Source: Clostridia bacterium (GTDB lineage: Bacteria; Bacillota_A; Clostridia; Oscillospirales; Acutalibacteraceae). From it: a stretch of 9,692 nt of DNA. Below, one piece after another: positions 1-7,442 of the stretch. Every line of letters begins with the position of its first letter. Position 1 is the first letter of the stretch. The notes beneath the pieces were generated by a model. The model was not told the origin of the DNA. It saw only the letters and a list, made by a program, of their open reading frames with translations, and did not search any database. The position numbers were made by a program, and so were the translations under genes. The stretch spans positions 1 through 9,692 of the forward strand of contig JAFPAK010000295.1 in the NCBI GenBank assembly GCA_017390825.1. The letters run 5' to 3'.

Positions 1-56
1 AATTCATACGCAAAATTGCCAAAAATATCTTTTTCGTAGCCCCTGCCAAATGCAAT

Positions 57-96
57 AAAATCTCGTAGCCCTTATGGTTACGGGATTTTTGCTTTT
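57..96 (+). terminator. Probable intrinsic terminator, plus strand (weakly bidirectional)
   Basis: A 14-bp stem (57-70 with 76-89, two G-U wobbles) has a 5-base loop CTTAT and is followed on the plus strand by TTTTTGCTTTT. On the minus strand the stem is followed by a poorer TTTTATT run. The plus-strand reading suits a gene that ends just left of the window. If so, a convergent neighbour faces the minus-strand operon that ends at 316. The hairpin is seen directly; its assignment to an off-window gene is inference. Confidence 0.55.
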
Positions 97-251
97 GTAT
101 TTAACCAATAAAATTTGTATTAAATTAATATGAATTTGATTAAAATAAATCAAATGTCACACGAAATACAAGTAATATTCCGTTTATTTAAGCCGTCTGC
201 AAGTAATTTGGAAATTTAAAAATCTCATAAAAAACTAAATCAGCCGAAGTC

Positions 252-305
252 AAAAATAACAACCGGCTTGTTATCATAAAACAGATAACAAGCCGGTTGT
301 TATTT
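252..305 (-). terminator. Intrinsic terminator of the six-gene operon
   Basis: A perfect 22-bp stem (284-305 paired with 254-275) has an 8-base loop and lies 10 bases past the PFL stop codon. Read on the minus strand it ends in TTTTT (256-252). The stem contains the GC-rich core AAGCCGG/CCGGCTT. No comparable U-run follows on the plus strand, so it serves the minus-strand operon. Confidence 0.92.
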
Positions 306-315
306 ATCATATAAA

Positions 316-1674
316 CTAGTTCTTCAATGCCTGCATAGGCGCAGGGATGCTACCGCCTCGTGCAATAAATTTAGCAGGAGATGCAGTATTAACACGCATA
401 ACTGGACCTGAACCGAGAAGTCCGCCGAAATTCAGCTCATCGCCAACCTCCTTGCCAATAGCAGGGATAAGTCGCACGGCGGTGGTTTTGAAATTCACCA
501 TACCGATAGCAGCCTCGTCAGCGATAATACCCGAAATGACCTCTGCCGGTGTATCACCGGGAATACATATCATATCAAGACCTACCGAGCAAACCGCTGT
601 CATCGCTTCAAGCTTCTCAATGGTGAGCACACCGTTTCTTGCAGCCTTGATCATGCCATCATCCTCCGATACGGGGATAAATGCACCTGAAAGACCGCCT
701 ACACGGCTTGACGCCATAACGCCGCCTTTCTTAACAGCATCATTAAGCAATGCAAGACAAGCGGTAGTACCGCAAGCACCGCAGGTTTCAAGTCCCATCT
801 CTTCAAGAATATTTGCAACCGAGTCACCGATAGCAGGTGTGGGAGCAAGTGAGAGATCAACGATGCCGAACGGCACACAAAGCCTTTTGGATGCTTCAAG
901 CGCAACAAGCTGACCCATCCTTGTTATCTTAAATGCAGTGCGCTTGATAAGATCAGCAATACCGGTGGTATCAAGCCCCTCGGATTTAGCAAGAGCTGCT
1001 CTTACAACGCCGGGACCGGATACACCTACATTGATAACACAATCCGGCTCACCTGCACCGTGGAATGCACCTGCCATAAACGGATTATCCTCTGGCGCAT
1101 TGCAGAATACAACCAGCTTTGCTGCAGCGATGCAGTCACGGTCAGCCGTAATCTCTGAACACTTGCGGATTATCTTACCCATTTTTGCAACGGCATCCAT
1201 ATTTATACCTGTCTTGGTCGAACCGATATTTACCGACGAGCAGACGTGCTCTGTAACGGAAAGTGCCTCAGGAATAGACTCAATAAGCGCATAGTCTCCT
1301 GCCGCAAATCCCTTTTGAACAAGAGCTGTATAACCGCCTATGAAGTTTACACCGACTGTATTGGCAGCACGCTCAAGAGTCAATGCAAACTTCACAATAT
1401 TTGAACTTTGACAAGCAGCTGCCAGCATTGCGATAGGAGTTACTGAAATCCGCTTATTGATGATCGGAATACCGTATTCCTTTTCAATATCCTCACACAC
1501 AGGAATAAGGCGGCAAGCATATCTCACTATCTTATCGTAAACCTTTTCGCATGCTCTGTCGATATCGCTGTCGATACAGTCAAGCAACGAAATACCCATA
1601 GTAACGGTACGGATATCAAGGTTTTCGTGGTCTATCATCTTTATGGTTTCAAGAATATCATTTACATTTAACAT
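316..1674 (-). CDS. PFL family / UPF0210 (DUF711) protein
   Basis: The product is 452 aa, the usual length of the UPF0210 (PFL, DUF711) family. Recognisable features are the N-terminal [15 protein letters not shown] stretch, the glycine-rich [12 protein letters not shown] segment, [13 protein letters not shown], a [13 protein letters not shown] segment and the C-terminal [14 protein letters not shown]. Structures exist for this family (a Streptococcus pneumoniae member is one), but no reaction is established. An upstream in-frame ATG at 1725 would overlap the ACT gene and has no good ribosome site. The ATG at 1674 is preceded by AAGGGGGAA at suitable spacing and gives the normal family N-terminus. 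The gene is last in the six-gene operon, 16 bases after the ACT gene. That gene pair recurs in many Firmicutes, which suggests the ACT protein regulates or binds this one. Confidence 0.93.
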   Translation of the reverse strand: MLNVNDILETIKMIDHENLDIRTVTMGISLLDCIDSDIDRACEKVYDKIVRYACRLIPVCEDIEKEYGIPIINKRISVTPIAMLAAACQSSNIVKFALTLERAANTVGVNFIGGYTALVQKGFAAGDYALIESIPEALSVTEHVCSSVNIGSTKTGINMDAVAKMGKIIRKCSEITADRDCIAAAKLVVFCNAPEDNPFMAGAFHGAGEPDCVINVGVSGPGVVRAALAKSEGLDTTGIADLIKRTAFKITRMGQLVALEASKRLCVPFGIVDLSLAPTPAIGDSVANILEEMGLETCGACGTTACLALLNDAVKKGGVMASSRVGGLSGAFIPVSEDDGMIKAARNGVLTIEKLEAMTAVCSVGLDMICIPGDTPAEVISGIIADEAAIGMVNFKTTAVRLIPAIGKEVGDELNFGGLLGSGPVMRVNTASPAKFIARGGSIPAPMQALKN

Positions 1675-1690
1675 TAAGATAAGTTCCCCC

Positions 1691-1960
1691 TTATATTCGG
1701 TGCATTGAGTTGAAAATATCCTCATGCATTACATGGATAGAAAGTCCCATCTCATTGCCGAGGGTAGACATCTTATCGACAAACTCCGCAAACGGAATAT
1801 TGCAGAGTGATACCTCTGACATCATTACCATTGCAAACATATCATCAAGCACGCTCTGTGTAATTTCAATGATATTTACATTGTACTTTGCACACTCTGA
1901 TGTAACCTTTGCCAGAATACCTACTACATCCTTACCGATAACTGAAATAACTGCTCTCAT
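1691..1960 (-). CDS. ACT domain protein, UPF0237 family
   Basis: The 89-aa product is a single ACT domain with no fused catalytic domain. It starts [19 protein letters not shown], the hallmark beta strand, GKDxxGI loop and first helix. It continues with [15 protein letters not shown], the second and third strands, and ends with a helix and strand around [18 protein letters not shown] domains bind small molecules, usually amino acids, and often dimerise. This family is related to the GcvR-type ACT proteins, but its ligand is unknown. GGAGAGGAAA precedes the ATG at good spacing. It lies 17 bases after folD and 16 bases before the UPF0210 gene, its usual partner. It is most likely a cytosolic sensor or partner subunit for that protein; this role is inferred from context. 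Confidence 0.93.
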   Translation of the reverse strand: MRAVISVIGKDVVGILAKVTSECAKYNVNIIEITQSVLDDMFAMVMMSEVSLCNIPFAEFVDKMSTLGNEMGLSIHVMHEDIFNSMHRI

Positions 1961-1977
1961 TGTTTCCTCTCCAATTC

Positions 1978-2829
1978 TTAATCTTTATCAAAATGAAGCA
2001 TTGCTGCTTTTAATGTATTTTTCATCAGCATACTGATAGTCATAGGACCGACACCGCCGGGGACGGGTGTTATGTAAGAAGCCTTCGGCTCAACTGCCGC
2101 ATAATCAACGTCTCCGCAAAGTTTGCCGTCAACACGGTTCATACCTACATCAATAACAACTGCGCCTTCCTTGACCATATCAGCAGTAACAAAGTTCGCC
2201 CTGCCTACTGCCGCAACAAGAATATCTGCCTTTTTACATATGTCGGCAAGGTTGTTTGTTCTGCTGTGACAAACGGTAACGGTACCGTTCTTATGAAGCA
2301 GTAGCATTGACATCGGTTTGCCAACGATATTTGATCTGCCGATAACAACGCAATCCTTACCTTCAACCGCAATGCCGTAATACTCGAGCATTTCCATCAC
2401 ACCTGCAGGCGTACAGGGCAAAAAATCATAATCGCCAATCATTATCTTACCTACATTCACAGGCGAAAAAGCATCAACATCCTTATCAGGGCGGATACGG
2501 TCAATAACAGCTTTTTCATCAAGATGCTTCGGCAACGGAAGCTGACACAGTATACCGTCAATATCCTCTCTGTCGTTCAATACATCTATAAGCTCAAGCA
2601 GATCCTTCATTTCGGTCTTTTCGGGCAAAGCATATTCCTCCGAATAAAAACCGACCTCAGCGCACGCCTTTTTCTTGTTCGCAACATACACCTTTGATGC
2701 AGGATCTTCGCCTACTATAATAACTGCAAGTCCCGGCTTTTTTCCTTTAGCAGTAAGCTCGGCTGCTGATTTTGCAACCTTTTCTCTGACACTCTGCGAT
2801 ACTTCCTTACCGCTGATTATCTGTGCCAT
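1978..2829 (-). CDS. folD: FolD: methylenetetrahydrofolate dehydrogenase / cyclohydrolase
   Basis: This is a bifunctional cytosolic enzyme. It oxidises 5,10-methylene-THF to 5,10-methenyl-THF with NAD(P)+ and hydrolyses that to 10-formyl-THF, supplying purine and formylmethionine synthesis. The 283-aa length is typical. The catalytic residues are visible: Tyr48 and Lys52 in KVYVANKKKA, Gln96 in DGILCQLPLP, and Asp119 in DKDVDA. All are two positions lower than Y50/K54/Q98/D121 of the E. coli enzyme. The Rossmann signature GRSNIVGKPM (164-173) and the C-terminal PGGVGPMT (257-264) are intact. The chosen ATG has AGGAGG (2844-2839) nine bases upstream. In-frame ATGs at 2838 and 2886 are worse, since the first abuts the AGGAGG. 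The gene start overlaps the end of lgt by 23 bases, suggesting translational coupling. Confidence 0.97.
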   Translation of the reverse strand: MAQIISGKEVSQSVREKVAKSAAELTAKGKKPGLAVIIVGEDPASKVYVANKKKACAEVGFYSEEYALPEKTEMKDLLELIDVLNDREDIDGILCQLPLPKHLDEKAVIDRIRPDKDVDAFSPVNVGKIMIGDYDFLPCTPAGVMEMLEYYGIAVEGKDCVVIGRSNIVGKPMSMLLLHKNGTVTVCHSRTNNLADICKKADILVAAVGRANFVTADMVKEGAVVIDVGMNRVDGKLCGDVDYAAVEPKASYITPVPGGVGPMTISMLMKNTLKAAMLHFDKD

Positions 2830-3751
2830 CTTCAACATCCTCCTTTGCTGATACATTAGCAGTTTGCTCAATATCAGTATCTTCAACTATCTCTGCTTCA
2901 TCAACAGCATCAAACTGCTGCTGGTATACAGGGGTTGCCTTGTTTATCTTAACTGCACGGCGAAGTACTACTATAAGCAGTATGCCTGCAATAAACATAA
3001 GTCCCGATACAAGCTGCGACACACGAACCTGCCCAAGCATAAGTGAATCGGTACGGAAACCTTCAATTATCATTCTGCCAAAGCCGTACCACGCAACATA
3101 CATACATGCAGTTTCACCTGCAAACGCTCTCTTTTTTGAAAGCTTGTGAAGTATCAAAAAGCCAAGCAGACACCAGATTGATTCATACAAAAAGCAGGGA
3201 TGCATAAGGCTCAACGACTCTGCAATACCGCTGTCGGATACGATACGCTCACCTGAAATGCCGAACCATGTACTTCCGGTCGGAGTACCGTACGCCTCCT
3301 GATTAATAAAGTTACCCCATCTGCCAATACCCTGACCTAATAAAAAGCCTAGCGAAGCAAGATCAAGCGCCGCAAAAATATTTACCTTACGAAGTTTACA
3401 CATCAGCGCACCGACAAGTGCTGCGGCAATAACTGCGCCGAGAATTGCCATACCGCCGTCGTGTATCTTGAAAAAGTCAGCAATAGTAGTATCGGGATCA
3501 AACGCTATGTAATATAGTCTGCCTCCTGCAATAGCACAAGGCAGAGTAACGATAACGCAGTCACTCAAACGGTCAGGATCAACACCGAATTTAGGTGCTC
3601 TTTTAAAGCCGTAAACTATAGCCAGCACAATTCCCAGCGTGATAATGATACCGTACCAATACACATCCCAGTTAAGACCCGGAATAGTGAATGCCACAGG
3701 GTCGATATCAAGCTCAAGACCGAAGAAAATGTTTTTCATCAAGGTATTCAT
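2807..3751 (-). CDS. lgt: Lgt: prolipoprotein diacylglyceryl transferase
   Basis: This polytopic membrane enzyme moves the diacylglyceryl group of phosphatidylglycerol to the lipobox cysteine of prolipoproteins, the first step of lipoprotein maturation. The 314-aa product has the family signature GRWGNFINQEAYG (143-155), the HDGGMAILGA stretch (97-106) and GFGRMIIEGFRTDSL (223-237) with the conserved arginines. Hydrophobic segments are near 30-49, 64-76, 100-118, 128-142, 191-203 and 245-264. The last 45 residues (about 270-314) form an acidic, hydrophilic tail, longer than the core enzyme needs and probably cytoplasmic. GAGG sits nine bases before the ATG. The gene lies 17 bases after the M16 peptidase gene, and its 3' end carries the folD ribosome site. 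Confidence 0.96.
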   Translation of the reverse strand: MNTLMKNIFFGLELDIDPVAFTIPGLNWDVYWYGIIITLGIVLAIVYGFKRAPKFGVDPDRLSDCVIVTLPCAIAGGRLYYIAFDPDTTIADFFKIHDGGMAILGAVIAAALVGALMCKLRKVNIFAALDLASLGFLLGQGIGRWGNFINQEAYGTPTGSTWFGISGERIVSDSGIAESLSLMHPCFLYESIWCLLGFLILHKLSKKRAFAGETACMYVAWYGFGRMIIEGFRTDSLMLGQVRVSQLVSGLMFIAGILLIVVLRRAVKINKATPVYQQQFDAVDEAEIVEDTDIEQTANVSAKEDVEDGTDNQR

Positions 3752-3768
3752 AACTTAAATCCTCACTT

Positions 3769-5043
3769 TCAATTTTTCGGCATTACAACAGACAAAGCCG
3801 AATTTTCAACATCAAACATATTGTTGAAGCACTCATTCACATCTTCTTTTGTGATGGTGCGAATACAATCAAATTCGTCATATACGCCTTCGCCTAAAAA
3901 TGCAGCATCGACCATCGACATTGCGGTATTCTCAACGCTGTTGTATGCGCTAACGATCCTACCGTAAATGCAGCGCAGAGCAGCGGAATAATCATCATCG
4001 GAAATGCCTTCCCTACGGATACGCTCTATCTCCTCATTGACAAGACGGTGAACGGTTTTCGGGTCTTTAGACTCACCCTCAACGATAACGCTTGCATATC
4101 CGTGACCGAAGAAGTATTCCGTGCCGAAGGAGGAATTGATAAGCCCCATATCAAGCAGCTTTTTATAAAGTGCGGAATCGGTACCGAAAATTATCTTCTG
4201 CAAAATCTCCGCCGAGCACCGCTCCTTAACAGAACGCTGCGGATTAAGACACCTTTCCTTATAGCCGATAGCAAATATCGGCATTGCAACGGGAAGTGTA
4301 ATTTCCTTATACTTATCAACACATTCATACGGCTCTGAAAAATCCGCTCTTTCTATCTCTACCGGCTCAGAGTTTTTAAGCATTTCATCGCAAATAGCAA
4401 ACACACGCTCTACATCAACATCGCCTGCAATGCAAATAAACATATTGTTAAGATTATAAAATGTGTTGTAGCACTCGTAAAGAAGCTCGGCGTTTATCTG
4501 TGCGATCGACTCATGCGTGCCTGCAATATCTATCTTGACGGGGTGGTTATGATACATAAGCCCCAAAAGATTAAACAGCACCCGCCACGGAGCCGAATCG
4601 TCATACATACTTATCTCCTGGCCGATTATACCCTGTTCTTTTTGCACCGTTTCCTCGGTGAAATAAGGATGCTGAACAAAATCAAGCAGAATCTTAAGCG
4701 ACTCCTCAAAATTTGAAGAGCAGGAAAACAGATAGCAGGTACGGTCAAATGAGGTAAACGCATTTGCCATTGCACCGGTCTTGGCGTATCTTGTAAAAGC
4801 GTCGCCGTCCTCACTCTCAAAAAGCTTGTGTTCAAGATAATGTGCAATTCCTTCGGGAACTGTTGTAAACTCATCCTTGTCACTGCGCTTAAAGCAAGTA
4901 TCTATAGAGCCATAGCGTGTGCCGAATATGGCATAGCTTGATGAATATCCCGGCTTTTTGGAAACATATATCTTAATTCCGGATCTGTGGGTATAAATCT
5001 CACAGCTTTCACCAAGCTGCTCATTTTTAACTGTTGTTATCAT
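3769..5043 (-). CDS. M16 family zinc metallopeptidase, YmfH-like (catalytic partner)
   Basis: The 424-aa product is the size of the small bacterial M16 (pitrilysin-clan) subunits such as Bacillus subtilis YmfH. The inverted zinc motif HxxEH is intact as HYLEH (68-72): His68 and His72 would bind zinc and Glu71 would be the base. Glu143 in GIIGQEISMYDD is the likely third ligand. A second, degenerate M16 domain fills the C-terminal half, with GTDSALYKKLLDMGLINSSFG in place of a glycine-rich loop. There is no signal peptide, so a cytosolic enzyme is expected. Its ATG overlaps the TGA of the upstream M16 gene (ATGA, 5043-5040), a sign of coupled translation and equimolar subunits. The substrate is unknown; peptide processing or turnover is the family role. 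Confidence 0.93.
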   Translation of the reverse strand: MITTVKNEQLGESCEIYTHRSGIKIYVSKKPGYSSSYAIFGTRYGSIDTCFKRSDKDEFTTVPEGIAHYLEHKLFESEDGDAFTRYAKTGAMANAFTSFDRTCYLFSCSSNFEESLKILLDFVQHPYFTEETVQKEQGIIGQEISMYDDSAPWRVLFNLLGLMYHNHPVKIDIAGTHESIAQINAELLYECYNTFYNLNNMFICIAGDVDVERVFAICDEMLKNSEPVEIERADFSEPYECVDKYKEITLPVAMPIFAIGYKERCLNPQRSVKERCSAEILQKIIFGTDSALYKKLLDMGLINSSFGTEYFFGHGYASVIVEGESKDPKTVHRLVNEEIERIRREGISDDDYSAALRCIYGRIVSAYNSVENTAMSMVDAAFLGEGVYDEFDCIRTITKEDVNECFNNMFDVENSALSVVMPKN

Positions 5044-6320
5044 TCCGCTTCCCCCTCCGAAGCAAGAAAGTATACCGCTTCAAGCTTCATTTTATTTGCA
5101 ACTGCAACTATTCTTTCTTTAGTTACCGCCATAATTGCACCGATAAATTCATCGGGATCGGAATAAGCAGTATTGTAGCAGCGCATTGAATACCATGTGT
5201 CGATATCCACAGGTGAATCGGATATAGTCCTTGCGCTGTCGCAAAGCGATATCTTCGATGCGGTGATATCCTCATCGGTAAAATCACCTTTTTTCATTGC
5301 CTCAAGCTCACGAAGTATTCCATCATACGCTTTAACACGGTTTTCCTCTAAAATACCGCTGTCCACCATCACAGTACCCTTTAGATGATTGGGAATAGCG
5401 GCACAGTAATAGCAAAGACTCTCTTTTTCACGCACATTGCGGAACAACTTTGAATACGGACCGCCGCCGAACATATCAGTCATAACACGCGCGGCTATCT
5501 TTTCATCTTCACTACCGTCAGCATCATAGCAAAATGCAAGACACATCTTGCCTTGTGTAACGTCCATCTTTTCCTCCAACTGCTTGACCTCTCCGCCGAA
5601 GGTGTGGACAAGTGTATAATTTGTCTTTTCAACATTTCTGTTGAGCGTCGAAAAATACTGTGCGACCTTATTATAAACGCTGTCCGGTGCAGATTTTGAT
5701 ATAACATTTACACGCACATAAGCAGTCTTGATAAGCTGCCGCCATGCCTTTACTGTATCCTCTGCCGTTAAGCTATTGAGAGCCTCAACGGTGCCGTAAC
5801 GAGGATTACCGCTCGGCTCGTTTTCAAACAGCATCTTTTCAGCGGTGTTTATCGCATAACGACGCTTGTCATTTATCTCACCCTCGATATTCTCACGCAG
5901 AATACGCTTTTCCGATTCAAAATCTTCACTTCTGAAAACGCCGTTTTCAAGCACCGGCTCGAATATCATCGAAAGTAAAAGATCTGTTGCAGCAGCCGAC
6001 ACATTCTCATTTTCAAGCGTATAACTGTCATCTAGCACACCAATAACAAATTTTACAAGCTGCATATCACCGTACTTTGCAACATCAGCAAAAAGCGTTG
6101 CACCGTAAAGCTCTGAAAGTCTGCGGTTGAGTTCAGTAAATCCCGGGTAATCCTTTGATGCACGCATCATGAGTCCCGAAAGCAGCGCATTTGCCTCGCA
6201 GTTTTCACGCTTATTCGGCACATACATATTGATGCTGATGCGTGATGTTTTAAATCTTGTTTCGTTTATATACATCCCTTCAACGCCGTTTGCGATACAA
6301 GGTGTAAAAACAGCTTTCAT
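5040..6320 (-). CDS. M16 family peptidase homologue, YmfF-like (non-zinc partner)
   Basis: This 426-aa M16-fold protein lacks HxxEH. The place where it should occur (about residues 46-55, LLSGLMMRAS) has no histidines, although the flanking family pattern (ALLSGLM, then ELYGA) is kept. The C-terminal half keeps the glycine-rich loop and following arginine/tyrosine region that bind substrate in paired M16 enzymes: FGGGPYSKLFRNVREK (284-299) and then LCYY (302-305). It therefore looks like the substrate-positioning half of a heterodimer with the HxxEH protein encoded next, as in the YmfF/YmfH arrangement. It opens the six-gene operon. GGAGG (6332-6328) lies eight bases before the ATG, and a promoter lies just upstream. 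Heterodimer formation is inferred from known split M16 pairs, not shown here. Confidence 0.9.
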   Translation of the reverse strand: MKAVFTPCIANGVEGMYINETRFKTSRISINMYVPNKRENCEANALLSGLMMRASKDYPGFTELNRRLSELYGATLFADVAKYGDMQLVKFVIGVLDDSYTLENENVSAAATDLLLSMIFEPVLENGVFRSEDFESEKRILRENIEGEINDKRRYAINTAEKMLFENEPSGNPRYGTVEALNSLTAEDTVKAWRQLIKTAYVRVNVISKSAPDSVYNKVAQYFSTLNRNVEKTNYTLVHTFGGEVKQLEEKMDVTQGKMCLAFCYDADGSEDEKIAARVMTDMFGGGPYSKLFRNVREKESLCYYCAAIPNHLKGTVMVDSGILEENRVKAYDGILRELEAMKKGDFTDEDITASKISLCDSARTISDSPVDIDTWYSMRCYNTAYSDPDEFIGAIMAVTKERIVAVANKMKLEAVYFLASEGEAE

Positions 6321-6352
6321 TCTTCGACCTCCAAAAAGTCATTAATAGATTG

Positions 6353-6381
6353 ATTATACCATATATATAGTAATATTTCTA
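6353..6381 (-). promoter_or_regulatory. Sigma-A type promoter of the six-gene operon
   Basis: On the minus strand, TAGAAA (6381-6376) is separated by 17 bases from a consensus TATAAT (6358-6353). An extended -10 TG lies directly before it, TGGTATAAT. Transcription would start near 6346, leaving about 26 bases of leader that contain GGAGG. That is too short for a riboswitch. No terminator hairpin is visible between the PHP gene end (6398) and this promoter, so readthrough from the upstream operon is also possible. Confidence 0.75.
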
Positions 6382-6397
6382 CACTAAAATGTTAAAA

Positions 6398-7135
6398 TTA
6401 TATGCTGCGATAATAATTATATCCGTCTGTAATCAGATAATCCTCCTTATTGAGCACTGCTGATATGAAATCCTCAACTGAAGACAGCCTGCGTTTAAAA
6501 CACATACCGCCGCCGATAAGGTTAGTATCGTGCTGGTCAGAACCGGCGGTTACTGGAAACGAATGCTCCCTTGCATATGAAAAAGCCTTGTCGTTTGCTT
6601 CAGGTTGCTCATTGCGTACAGGATTTGAATGAACTGCATTGACCGCCTCTACCCCGTCGACACATTCGGGGAAAAGCCGCACTTCTTTTATATAGTTACG
6701 CATACGGAAAGGGTGAGCGTGTATCATCATACCGCCTGCTGCTTTGACAAGCTCGTACTGCTCCTTCACGGTGCAGTCTTTAAGCTCAGGATGTAGTTTC
6801 ATCCATTCCTTTGTAGTGCCATACACCAAAAACTCCGTTGCCGAAAATCCGGATTCCCAACCGGAAAACACCTGAAGACCCAATTTTTCACCCTCACGCT
6901 TTGCATCCTCATACCCGGAATAAAACTCATCTACCCAGTCGCTCCACGCAAGACTGCGGTCAGGCTGTGTGTTGCCGCCGTAATGATGATCGGTCACAAT
7001 TATACCGGTATAGCCTGCCGAAAAATATGCTCTTGCCATCTCCGCTCCGGTATTATGTCCGCAGGCGCTTCCTTGTGAAGTATGCATATGCGTTTCATAT
7101 TTATAAGGATAATCATTTATATTAATCTCACTCAT
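6398..7135 (-). CDS. PHP domain metal-dependent phosphoesterase
   Basis: The 245-aa product is a stand-alone PHP (polymerase and histidinol phosphatase) domain. The metal-binding motifs appear in order: His16 and His18 in THMHTS, Asp49 and His50 in VTDHH, Glu94 in GWESG, His139 and His141 in MIHAHPFR, and Asp200 and His202 in GSDQHD. With all ligands present it should be active on a phosphate ester, but the substrate cannot be read from sequence. Histidinol phosphate, 3',5'-nucleoside bisphosphates and other nucleotides are options in this superfamily, and no histidine biosynthesis genes are nearby. No signal peptide or membrane segment is seen. GGAGG sits seven bases before the ATG, inside the end of the MGMT-like gene, which it overlaps by eight bases. 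It is the last gene of a three-gene operon. Confidence 0.9.
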   Translation of the reverse strand: MSEININDYPYKYETHMHTSQGSACGHNTGAEMARAYFSAGYTGIIVTDHHYGGNTQPDRSLAWSDWVDEFYSGYEDAKREGEKLGLQVFSGWESGFSATEFLVYGTTKEWMKLHPELKDCTVKEQYELVKAAGGMMIHAHPFRMRNYIKEVRLFPECVDGVEAVNAVHSNPVRNEQPEANDKAFSYAREHSFPVTAGSDQHDTNLIGGGMCFKRRLSSVEDFISAVLNKEDYLITDGYNYYRSI

Positions 7136-7442
7136 TTTCTATCCTCCAGATATACTTTTCTAAATCTATTCTGCCATCCTGTAAAAACTCAATACCCTCT
7201 GCCTCAAGCAAGGTGCGCTGAACATCCTCACCGCCGAATGCAAAAGCCTTTGAAGTCTCACCAAAACGGTTCACAACACGAAAACACGGTATATTTTCCG
7301 GATCGGGATTGACGTGCAAAGCATATCCCACTATCTGCGAAAGATGCGGATTACCGCAAAGCATCGCTATCTGTCCATAGGTTGCAACACGACCATACGG
7401 TATCTTTTTCACGACCTCATATATACGCTCAAATGTATTCAT
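7128..7442 (-). CDS. MGMT-family protein with PCFR active-site variant
   Basis: The 104-aa product is only the C-terminal DNA-binding and acceptor domain of the O6-alkylguanine-DNA alkyltransferase family, without the N-terminal domain of Ada/Ogt. Family landmarks are IPYGRVATYGQIA (14-26), GNPHLSQIVGYALHVNP (30-46), IPCFRVVNRFGE (51-62), AFAFGG (66-71) and LLEAEG (78-83). The acceptor cysteine is present (Cys53), so it is not an ATL protein, which has Trp or Ala there. The usual PCHRV histidine is Phe54, and the arginine-finger position in the usual AARAVG motif is Gln36. It may repair, or only recognise, alkylated guanine. The ATG at 7442 gives an ATGA overlap with the PAP2 stop. An in-frame ATG at 7454 would add four residues and has a poorer context. 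Confidence 0.88.
   Translation of the reverse strand: MNTFERIYEVVKKIPYGRVATYGQIAMLCGNPHLSQIVGYALHVNPDPENIPCFRVVNRFGETSKAFAFGGEDVQRTLLEAEGIEFLQDGRIDLEKYIWRIENE

Larger units (their letters stand above)
1..315. other. Gene-free left edge of the window
   Basis: No supported gene lies between the window edge and the end of the PFL gene at 316. The stretch is AT-rich. It holds two hairpins listed separately (57-96 and 252-305). It also has a 9-base direct repeat, TCGTAGCCC, at 34-42 and 63-71, and a weak AT-rich inverted repeat at 135-141/148-154 (TTTGATT/AATCAAA). The plus-strand frames entering from the left close at 37-39 (TAG), 56-58 (TAA) and 66-68 (TAG). One of them could be the last residues of a plus-strand gene lying mostly outside the window, but there is too little sequence to say. 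Confidence 0.6.

Noticed and set aside
135..154. Operator at the TTTGATT/AATCAAA inverted repeat
   Set aside because: The sequence is AT-rich and such 7-bp repeats are expected by chance; no promoter or gene start is associated.
347..913. 188-residue open frame on the plus strand
   Set aside because: It lies wholly antisense to the conserved UPF0210 gene, has low-complexity Ser/Pro-rich content and no ribosome site.
1675..1725. Longer UPF0210 protein starting at 1725
   Set aside because: The extra 17 residues overlap the ACT gene and do not fit the family N-terminus; the internal ATG has a better-placed purine-rich site.
2830..2886. Longer FolD starting at 2886 or 2838
   Set aside because: The extra residues are antecedent to the conserved MAQIISGKEV start, and AGGAGG is correctly spaced only for the ATG at 2829.
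6321..6352. Riboswitch or leader control before the six-gene operon
   Set aside because: The promoter leaves a leader of only about 26 bases.
6398..7135. Histidinol-phosphatase HisK assignment for the PHP protein
   Set aside because: The metal motifs support only the superfamily; the length and context (no his genes) do not support a specific substrate.
7128..7442. Alkyltransferase-like (ATL) protein
   Set aside because: ATL proteins replace the acceptor cysteine; here Cys53 is present.
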